Part shown: positions 1 to 4,928 of the stretch, in pieces
Position numbering within the stretch: position 1 is the first letter of the stretch
Layout of the letters: every line of letters begins with the position of its first letter
DNA from: Deltaproteobacteria bacterium
GTDB lineage: Bacteria; Bdellovibrionota_C; UBA2361; OMII01
Assembly: GCA_023262305.1 (NCBI GenBank)
Contig: JALRCK010000013.1
Location: 1 to 9,242, forward strand
DNA length: 9,242 nt
Direction of reading: 5' to 3'
Translations under genes and position numbers: made by a program
The notes under the pieces: model-generated
Database searches by the model: none
What the model was told of the DNA's origin: nothing
Seen by the model: only the letters and a program-made list of their open reading frames with translations

Positions 1-766
1 GGCTTCCCTTCGCTAGCGCCACCTGAACAAGACCATAGTCTCCCCAGCTATCGACGAATGCTTCCGGGTAGTCCGATTTGCCTTTCTCGATCCAAAACTT
101 AGCGCGGTCGTGTTGGTGCGTCTCAAGAGCGAGAGAGGCAAGCATGCGCACAGCAACCGGAGTGCGTGCGTGGTCCATCGGAATAGCTTCAAGGTTTTTC
201 TGTGCATCGGTGTACCGTCCGAGCTTTAACTCAACGAGACCAAGCGCAAAGTGAGCCTCGGCTTTATCAGAGGTCTGCACATCTGCTAACGCATGTTGAA
301 ACTTTTCGTGAGCACTCGCGTAGGCACCAGTTCTTAAGAGGCTCTGCCCCCACAACAGGTACGCCCGACCTCGCAAGGGAACGCTCTCACGCATGTAGCC
401 GATCGCCTTCTCCGCATAGAGTGCGGCCTCCAAGTAACGCTCCTCTTGGTATTCAATAACGCCGCGCGAAAGTACGAGACGGGTGCGAATATCAGGGGCA
501 ATGCTGGGATCTCGCAGGATCTCGTCGAAGGCATGGGCAGCCTGCCGGTTTAAACCGAGTGCCCAGGCGCTCTTCGCTGCAGCAATTCTCGTTTCCGTGA
601 GAACCTTCTTGTTCGGAAGGATCTCAAACATCGCTAGTGCGCGCATGTGATCCCCCTCGGCAGAGAGCTTCTGCACCTCACTTGGGTGCTGCGCGCTCGC
701 GCCGCCTGCCCACACGAGGACGAGCATTAGGAACGCTCTCAGAATGTAACTGTGCGTGCGTTTCAT
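1..766 (-). CDS. Secreted TPR-repeat protein, C-terminus beyond the left edge
   Basis: The visible part is 255 codons on the minus strand, starting at ATG 766-764 with no stop before the window edge. The first 25 residues form a Sec signal peptide: basic MKRTH, a hydrophobic stretch, then GGASA|Q as the likely signal peptidase I site. There is no lipobox cysteine, so the protein is probably periplasmic or secreted. The remainder is all-helical with TPR-like units at about residues 96-126, 131-164 and 168-198; the clearest has the pattern AHFALGLVELKLGRYTDAQKNLEAI with its G/Y/A spacing. TPR domains are protein-binding scaffolds, and no catalytic motif is seen. The start lies 11 bp after the stop of the sigma-54 activator gene. 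An AGGGA ribosome-binding site overlaps that stop, so the two genes are very likely co-transcribed and translationally coupled. The exact function is unknown. Confidence 0.82.
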   Translation of the reverse strand, partial: MKRTHSYILRAFLMLVLVWAGGASAQHPSEVQKLSAEGDHMRALAMFEILPNKKVLTETRIAAAKSAWALGLNRQAAHAFDEILRDPSIAPDIRTRLVLSRGVIEYQEERYLEAALYAEKAIGYMRESVPLRGRAYLLWGQSLLRTGAYASAHEKFQHALADVQTSDKAEAHFALGLVELKLGRYTDAQKNLEAIPMDHARTPVAVRMLASLALETHQHDRAKFWIEKGKSDYPEAFVDSWGDYGLVQVALAKGS

Positions 767-777
767 CGCGACTATCC

Positions 778-1899
778 CTAGTCCCTAGCCTCACTACACT
801 CGAAATCCGCGTGGTCTCCATCCGTATCGGAGGTCACAAGTACTTCGATTTTACTCTCAAGCCCCTTCTTCTTTATCTTCTCTACGAGTGTGGTTCGATT
901 GAGCCCGAGAAGCTTAGCCGCGGCTTTTTTATTACCACCTGTTTGAGAGAGCGCTGACGAAATCAGCTTGCTCTCGTATGAATCTACGAGTTGGTTAAAA
1001 TTTACCCCTGAGGCTGGCAGTGTTAGATCCGAGAGCGAGAGTGCCTGCGGCATCGAGCGGTGCTCTGCAATGTGCTCAGGAAGGTGTGCTTCCTCGATAA
1101 GGTCACCATCGGATAGGATCGCAAGGCGCTCAACAACGTTTTCGAGCTCACGCACGTTGCCTGGCCACCGGTAGGCTGCAAGAAGCTCAAGTGCAACTGG
1201 TGAAAAGGCAAGCTGGGGTCGACCATTGTCCTCACCCTGACGAGATAGAAAGTGCTGCGCGAGCAACCGAACATCATCGCCCCGCTCTCTCAACGCTGGG
1301 AGAGCAACCGGAACGACCTGAAGTCGATAGTATAGGTCCTCGCGGAATCGACCTGCTTTTACCTCCTCGGCGAGATCTTTATTTGTGGCGGCGATGACAC
1401 GCACATCAACATCGATCGACCGAGTAGATCCGACTGGATCAACCTTGCGCTCTTGGAGGACACGCAGGAGCTTCACTTGAAGTTTAGGACTCATCTCGGC
1501 GATCTCATCGAGGAAGATCGTACCGCCGTCAGCCAACTGGAATCGCCCTACGCGATTGTTGATCGCTCCCGTAAACGATCCCTTTTCATGACCGAATAAC
1601 TCACTCTCAAGGATATCCTCTGGTATCGCACCACAGTTGACGGGCACCAGCTTGCCGGTTCGAGCACTCAACGAGTGCAGAGCTTTCGCGATAAGCTCCT
1701 TACCTGTGCCACTCTCTCCAAGGATAAGGACTGTCGAACGTGTCTTGGCAACCTTCTCGACTACACCGAATATCTTTTGCATTTCAGAGCACTCACTTAC
1801 AATGCCGAGAAAAGATGTCGGTCGATCAGCCTGATTTCTAGGTGATGGGACTGAAGGGAGAACGAGTTCCTGGGAGCCTGAAATCGCTTGGTGCATCAT
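778..1899 (-). CDS. Sigma-54-dependent transcriptional activator without receiver domain (FleQ/PspF-like layout)
   Basis: This 373-residue enhancer-binding protein should use ATP hydrolysis to remodel sigma-54 RNA polymerase. The AAA+ domain spans about residues 30-270: Walker A GESGTGKE at 61-68, the sigma-54 contact loop GSFTGA at 107-112 (the consensus is GAFTGA), Walker B GTIFLDE at 126-132, the arginine-finger segment FREDLYYR at 185-192, and sensor II WPGNVRE at 245-251. A Fis-type helix-turn-helix follows at about 322-346 and ends RTTLVEKIKKKGL, a pattern I associate with FleQ/FlrC-type flagellar activators. Only about 30 residues precede the AAA+ domain, so there is no phosphoacceptor receiver or GAF/PAS sensor; activity is probably set by a partner protein or by expression level. 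The tail after the HTH is acidic. The start at 1899 has a good AAGGAAGG site 5 nt upstream; ATG 1896 is an in-frame alternative. The next gene, a secreted TPR protein, follows within 11 bp. The target operons are not visible here. Confidence 0.93.
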   Translation of the reverse strand: MMHQAISGSQELVLPSVPSPRNQADRPTSFLGIVSECSEMQKIFGVVEKVAKTRSTVLILGESGTGKELIAKALHSLSARTGKLVPVNCGAIPEDILESELFGHEKGSFTGAINNRVGRFQLADGGTIFLDEIAEMSPKLQVKLLRVLQERKVDPVGSTRSIDVDVRVIAATNKDLAEEVKAGRFREDLYYRLQVVPVALPALRERGDDVRLLAQHFLSRQGEDNGRPQLAFSPVALELLAAYRWPGNVRELENVVERLAILSDGDLIEEAHLPEHIAEHRSMPQALSLSDLTLPASGVNFNQLVDSYESKLISSALSQTGGNKKAAAKLLGLNRTTLVEKIKKKGLESKIEVLVTSDTDGDHADFECSEARD

Positions 1900-1932
1900 G
1901 AGAACCTTCCTTGTTCAAATTCGCTGTCGAGA

Positions 1933-1952
1933 GGAGTCAATTCCCTGACCCC
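1933..1952 (-). repeat. Imperfect inverted repeat in the activator leader
   Basis: On the minus strand the sequence is GGGGTCAGGGAATTGACTCC. The 7-nt arms GGGGTCA and TGACTCC pair fully in RNA if one G-U is allowed, leaving a 6-nt loop. It lies 34 to 53 nt before the activator ATG, so it is either an mRNA hairpin or a half-symmetric protein-binding site. The GGGGTCAG start also resembles a motif I remember from the flanks of REP-associated (Y1) transposases, but no transposase is present. Confidence 0.4.
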
Positions 1953-2130
1953 ACCGTCCTTGCTTTCGTACTAAAAACCTTCAGACGCTTGCCTAAACAC
2001 CTCACAGCGAGCGAATGACTGTCACAGATTTGGCAATCTCCGTACCAGGCACGACTATCAATGTTAGATTCTTGACAAGCCTGAACGGTCTCATCTCTTT
2101 TCGGGATTTGTTTTGTCAAAAAAACAACTA

Positions 2131-2150
2131 CTTACACGGTACCGTGTAAG
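2131..2150. repeat. Perfect 20-bp palindrome, bidirectional terminator or operator
   Basis: CTTACACGGTACCGTGTAAG is identical to its reverse complement. As RNA it folds into an 8-bp stem with a GTAC tetraloop. On the plus strand it is preceded by seven A's and followed directly by ATTTTT. On the minus strand it is followed, 6 nt later, by a run of seven T's. That layout fits a bidirectional Rho-independent terminator between the 141-residue gene and the activator. The stem is only half G/C and has no central spacer, so a dimeric repressor operator (TetR-like symmetry) is an equal alternative. No repressor gene is in the window. Confidence 0.55.
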
Positions 2151-2356
2151 ATTTTTGATTCCCCTGCGTCAGAAAATTGGTGAATCCACATCGATTCAAA
2201 AATCTGATGTGTGTACAGTTTTGTCGCCAAACAGCCCGGCCAGGGGTGCAAAGTTTTCGGCTTATGGAATGCATGAGAGCGCGAGAGGAACGCACCGACG
2301 CGCGTGGATGCCGCGTGAGTGCAGCGCCACCATCGATACTATCTTTGAGATCGCTC

Positions 2357-2782
2357 TTAATTGAAGGTATTCGTTGCGTCACTCATCAAGAGATCGCGCA
2401 ACGCCAAGCCGAGCGAGATTCGGAACGAAGCTGCGCAGCTCTCAATATGTCCGACCGGCGCTTGAATCACCGTTTTGTATCCGCAGATCTTGCCCGTCAT
2501 CTCAAAGCCCGCATGGAAGAGCACAGCTTGGCGAGCCTCGCACTGGTAGATCATCTGCTCTACCGTCGGGAGCCATATGAAATTTGAACGCAATTCCTCG
2601 GGGGAGAGTCCCTGCGGGTCGACCAATATGGATACTGGGTTTTTGAGGGCTCGGTCCGTGACCTCGTCACCTACCTCCGGGTGCCAAAATAACCCGGCAG
2701 TTTCAAGGTCTTGAGCTACATAAATGAATTTGTCTGTCCGGATCGCGCTCTTCTGCACGGCAGCCTCACTCGACATCCTCAT
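2357..2782 (-). CDS. Hypothetical protein, 141 residues, family not recognised
   Basis: I do not recognise this protein. It has no signal peptide and no transmembrane segment, so it is probably cytosolic. A mixed alpha/beta core is suggested by alternating strand-like stretches (FIYVAQ, VSILVD, AVLFHAGFEM, YKTVIQAP) and a hydrophobic C-terminal helix around residues 117-133 (ASFRISLGLALRDLLMS). A segment at about 60-80, SPEELRSNFIWLPTVEQM, looks like a conserved helix entry and may be the best search seed. The start is uncertain: ATG 2782 is my choice, but ATG 2776 and GTG 2797 are in frame and none has a good Shine-Dalgarno site. A TATACT hexamer at 2842-2837 could be its -10 box, but no good -35 accompanies it. 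The composition looks coding and much less arginine-rich than the overlapping plus-strand frame. It may be transcribed alone or with the membrane gene upstream. Confidence 0.6.
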   Translation of the reverse strand: MRMSSEAAVQKSAIRTDKFIYVAQDLETAGLFWHPEVGDEVTDRALKNPVSILVDPQGLSPEELRSNFIWLPTVEQMIYQCEARQAVLFHAGFEMTGKICGYKTVIQAPVGHIESCAASFRISLGLALRDLLMSDATNTFN

Positions 2783-2923
2783 AGGGTGGATCGACACCGA
2801 AATAGCGTAACTTTACGAATCGACGCTCATTTCAGCAGTATATCGGTTAAGATGCCGGATAAAGCCTCAGGCGCTGCAAGGTTTTTTAGCCAGCAGCAAC
2901 CCCACCCTGGGTAGGAAAAACTC
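2783..2923. other. Short intergenic spacer between two minus-strand genes
   Basis: It contains a TATACT hexamer at 2842-2837 on the minus strand, a possible -10 box for the 141-residue gene, and a six-T run at 2882-2887 on the plus strand. A weak imperfect hairpin (2901-2915, arms CCCACC/GGTAGG with one mismatch) follows the membrane gene on the minus strand, but no T run comes after it, so I do not call it a terminator. Confidence 0.35.
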
Positions 2924-3202
2924 TTAGGTCTCCTCCCTGCCCGAGTCGGAGAGCCACAACAGGGTCAGAAAAGTGAGCGCTCCCAGCGCCGCGAGCACCA
3001 GGAAGAGTTTGAAGAAAAGGACCACAAATATGCCAATGCCGAAGGCTGCCAGGGCCGCTTTCTCGCCGTTGTCCTGTATGCTGCCCCTTAAGCCCTCGAC
3101 CTTTTGCCAAAGAAATACCTTCCACTCCTCAGAGCTCCGGGAACGAGCAAACCGCGTTATGTCACTAAATATACCCCGCATAGACCGAGCTGACCTCTCC
3201 AT
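2924..3202 (-). CDS. Small inner-membrane protein with C-terminal hydrophobic region
   Basis: This 92-residue protein has a basic, soluble N-terminal part (residues 1-48, several Arg and Lys, and a WQKVEGLRGSIQDNG helix). A long hydrophobic stretch follows at about 49-84 and then a short polar tail, SDSGREET. The hydrophobic run is broken by a lysine at 65, so it is either one long helix or two short helices forming a hairpin. The positive-inside rule favours a cytoplasmic N-terminus. The layout resembles small uncharacterised or holin-like membrane proteins, but I cannot assign a family. I chose ATG 3202 because AAGGGGAG lies about 11 nt upstream. A GTG at 3244 would add 14 residues but has no ribosome-binding site and would push the gene towards the promoter of the divergent cytochrome gene. 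Its stop is 141 bp from the next minus-strand gene. Confidence 0.65.
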   Translation of the reverse strand: MERSARSMRGIFSDITRFARSRSSEEWKVFLWQKVEGLRGSIQDNGEKAALAAFGIGIFVVLFFKLFLVLAALGALTFLTLLWLSDSGREET

Positions 3203-3261
3203 ACTGTATGACGCTCCCCTTCGAAAGGCTAGTTTTCTTGTCACACCGTAACTCTACTTTC

Positions 3262-3291
3262 TTTCCAACCAGCGTGTGACAGGTCTATACT
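3262..3291 (+). promoter_or_regulatory. Candidate sigma-70 promoter of the cytochrome c gene
   Basis: TATACT at 3286-3291 matches the -10 consensus at five of six positions. TTTCCA at 3262-3267 is a weak -35, 18 bp upstream. Transcription would begin at about 3298, giving a leader of roughly 60 nt that opens with the two hairpins at 3299-3333. The assignment rests on one good box and a sensible position in the gap between divergent genes. Confidence 0.4.
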
Positions 3292-3298
3292 TTGACCC

Positions 3299-3333
3299 GG
3301 CTGTTAGATGACAGCCAGCGCTCTATCAGCGCT
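3299..3333 (+). promoter_or_regulatory. Two abutting hairpins in the cytochrome c mRNA leader
   Basis: Hairpin 1 is GGCTGT (3299-3304), loop TAGATG, ACAGCC (3311-3316). Hairpin 2 is AGCGCT (3317-3322), loop CTATC, AGCGCT (3328-3333). They touch with no base between them. Both have perfect 6-bp stems. AGCGCT is itself a palindrome, so the second unit is also an 8-bp direct repeat, CAGCGCTC at 3316-3323 and 3327-3334, spaced by TAT. The pair starts almost at the predicted transcript start and ends 26 nt before the ATG, leaving the GAGG ribosome-binding site free. Possible roles are 5'-end mRNA stabilisation or binding of a regulator to the direct repeats. Confidence 0.5.
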
Positions 3334-3359
3334 CAAAATGTTACTAATAACGAGGATTC

Positions 3360-3710
3360 ATGAAGACAAAAATCACTCTCCTAGCAGTAGCTTCCGCTCT
3401 CCTTACTACGAGCAGTGCGTTCGCCGCCGACGCAGCCAAGGGAGGTCAACTGTATGCACAACGATGCGCCATGTGTCACGGAGAGAAGGGCGCGGGTGAC
3501 GGACCCGTAGCTGCAACTATTCCCGAGGGGATGAAACCTCGAAATCTGAAGGAAGGCGGATACAAGTACGCGACAGATGATGCAAAGTTCAAAGAGCTCC
3601 TCCAAAAAGGTGGTGCCGGCGTTGGATTGAGCCCTCTCATGCCAGCTCAGTCCGACCTTAAGCCTGCGGACCTCGACAACATCATCGCCTTCGTCAAATC
3701 ACTCAAGTAA
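3360..3710 (+). CDS. Periplasmic mono-haem cytochrome c (class I)
   Basis: This 116-residue protein has a Sec signal peptide (MKTK, a hydrophobic core, then SSAFA|AD at about residue 22/23), giving a mature protein of roughly 94 residues. One haem-binding motif, CAMCH, is at 36-40, with His40 as the proximal ligand. Met93 in the segment SPLMPAQSDL is the likely distal ligand. The C-terminal helix DLDNIIAFVKSLK is typical of small class I cytochromes c. It should carry single electrons in the periplasm; its redox partners cannot be read from this window. Haem attachment needs the Ccm or Ccs machinery, which is not in this window. A GAGG site sits 5 nt before the ATG. It is the first gene of a probable three-gene transcript with purM and an acyl-CoA synthetase, and its leader carries tandem hairpins. 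The link to the downstream functions is not evident. Confidence 0.93.
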   Translation: MKTKITLLAVASALLTTSSAFAADAAKGGQLYAQRCAMCHGEKGAGDGPVAATIPEGMKPRNLKEGGYKYATDDAKFKELLQKGGAGVGLSPLMPAQSDLKPADLDNIIAFVKSLK

Positions 3711-3728
3711 TTCGCCGGGACCGACCAC

Positions 3729-4901
3729 ATGAGTAAGCACTCCACTGAAAGCTCAGCATACGCCGCTCTCGGCGCATCATCAGCCAAAGGTGGAGTGCTT
3801 GCCGCAGTCGGCGAAACTGGACCCGCTCGATACTTTGCCTCTCCCGTTGACGATCCAGCAGGCGATCCAAACTACGCCTTCTTCCTCCATGCAGATGGTG
3901 CTGGCACCAAGAGTATAGTCGCCTATCTTCTCTACCGTGAGACGGGTGACCCGTCGTGGTTTCGGTCGCTTGCGACAGATAGCCTCGTCATGAATCTAGA
4001 CGATATCGCCTGTGCGGGCGGTCTTGATGGACTCATTCTCAGTAATACCATCGGTCGCAACCGTTCACTTATCCCAGATGAGGCGATCGCAGAGATTATC
4101 AAGGGCTACAAGCAGTGCATCGGCACCCTTGAGCGTGAGGGAATCATTATTCGGATGAGTGGAGGCGAGACCGCTGATGTGGGTGACCTGTGCCGAACCA
4201 TACTAGTCGATTCGACCCTCTGTGCTCGAATCCCGCGTTCCGATCTCGTTGATACCACCAACGTGACACCAGGCGACGTTATCGTAGGTTTTAGTAACAC
4301 AGGCACCGCCCGCTTCGAACAGGCCCCCAACTCATCTATGGGGAGCAACGGACTCACCCTCGCCCGCAACGTGTTGCTAAGCCGATCGCTTGCCAGCAAA
4401 TACCCAGAGAGCTGTGATCCGAATCTCTCAACAGAGGTCGCATACCGAGGTCCCTTCAACGTGACCGATTACCACGAGTCGCTTGGGATGAGCGTCGGCG
4501 AAGCTCTCCTCTCCCCAACCCGAACCTATGCGCCCCTCATTAAAACGCTGCTGAAGGACCTTCGACAGCACATTCACGCCCTCATTCATTGCACCGGTGG
4601 TGGACAGGTTAAGATCAAACGGTTCGGTCGCGGGGTGGCCTATCACAAGGATAACCTCTTCCCTACCCCTCCACTCTTCTCACTCATTCAAAAGCACGGA
4701 AAGGTCCCCTGGAACGAGATGTACTCTGTGTTCAATATGGGGCACCGACTGGAAGCATGCGTTCCCGCTGAGGTCGCTAACGACGCGATCTCATGTGCTA
4801 AAGAATTTGGGATTGCCGCCCAGGTCATAGGGCGAGTAACCTCTTCTGAAGGGGACAACTCGGTAACAATCAAGTCGCCCCACGGTATATTTAGCTACTA
4901 A
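3729..4901 (+). CDS. purM: Phosphoribosylformylglycinamidine cyclo-ligase (AIR synthase), Bacteroidota-like form
   Basis: PurM closes the imidazole ring of the purine precursor, converting FGAM plus ATP to AIR in the cytosol. The 390-residue protein shows the family signatures in order: HADGAGTK at 54-61 (nucleotide/metal loop), the MNLDD acidic motif at 88-92, GGETADVGD at 145-153, MGSNGLTLAR at 204-213, LSPTRTY at 261-267 and HCTGGG at 287-292, ending in a short strand and SPHGIFSY. The wording and length match what I remember of the roughly 390-residue Bacteroidota PurM (HADGAGTKS..AY, SPTRTYAPL, VFNMGHRLE) better than the roughly 345-residue enterobacterial enzyme. A CGGGA ribosome-binding site is about 9 nt upstream. 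The gene lies 18 bp after the cytochrome stop and 27 bp before the acyl-CoA synthetase, with no other purine gene nearby. The family assignment is firm; the subfamily rests on memory. Confidence 0.92.
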   Translation: MSKHSTESSAYAALGASSAKGGVLAAVGETGPARYFASPVDDPAGDPNYAFFLHADGAGTKSIVAYLLYRETGDPSWFRSLATDSLVMNLDDIACAGGLDGLILSNTIGRNRSLIPDEAIAEIIKGYKQCIGTLEREGIIIRMSGGETADVGDLCRTILVDSTLCARIPRSDLVDTTNVTPGDVIVGFSNTGTARFEQAPNSSMGSNGLTLARNVLLSRSLASKYPESCDPNLSTEVAYRGPFNVTDYHESLGMSVGEALLSPTRTYAPLIKTLLKDLRQHIHALIHCTGGGQVKIKRFGRGVAYHKDNLFPTPPLFSLIQKHGKVPWNEMYSVFNMGHRLEACVPAEVANDAISCAKEFGIAAQVIGRVTSSEGDNSVTIKSPHGIFSY

Positions 4902-4928
4902 CGACTCTGACCCTTTCCTTTTTACGCG

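Larger units (their letters stand above)
1900..2356. other. 457-bp intergenic region between the activator and the 141-residue gene
   Basis: No convincing gene lies here. Short frames on both strands either use TTG/GTG starts or lack coding character. The region holds the activator's ribosome-binding site, an imperfect inverted repeat in its leader (1933-1952), an AT-rich stretch, and a perfect 20-bp palindrome (2131-2150). A TTGACA hexamer on the minus strand (2119-2114) lies 11 nt downstream of the palindrome, but 17 nt further on there is only AGATGA, so I cannot call a sigma-70 promoter with confidence. No sigma-54 site with the invariant GG and GC was found upstream of the activator. From about 2160 to 2356 I see no structured feature; this is 3' flank of the 141-residue gene. 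Confidence 0.6.

Noticed and set aside
1936..1951. A possible sigma-54 promoter upstream of the activator (GGGTCAGGGAATTGA, minus strand)
   Set aside because: The GG and TTG align, but the invariant C of the -12 GC is an A and the -24 block TGGCAC is poorly matched.
2047..2062. A possible sigma-54 promoter on the plus strand (AGGCACG..TCAA)
   Set aside because: The -24 half looks good, but the -12 GC is CA and there is no plus-strand gene downstream.
1937..2119. A 60-codon minus-strand frame with several cysteines upstream of the activator
   Set aside because: It needs a TTG start that coincides with a TTGACA hexamer, has no ribosome-binding site, and the cysteine spacing matches no known zinc-binding pattern.
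2128..2382. An 84-codon minus-strand frame overlapping the end of the 141-residue gene
   Set aside because: It has a GTG start and no Shine-Dalgarno site, its composition looks random, and it reads through the 20-bp palindrome.
2177..2587. A 136-codon open frame on the plus strand overlapping the 141-residue minus-strand gene
   Set aside because: It is very rich in Arg/His/Ser, has no fold-like pattern or ribosome-binding site, and largely mirrors the better minus-strand frame.
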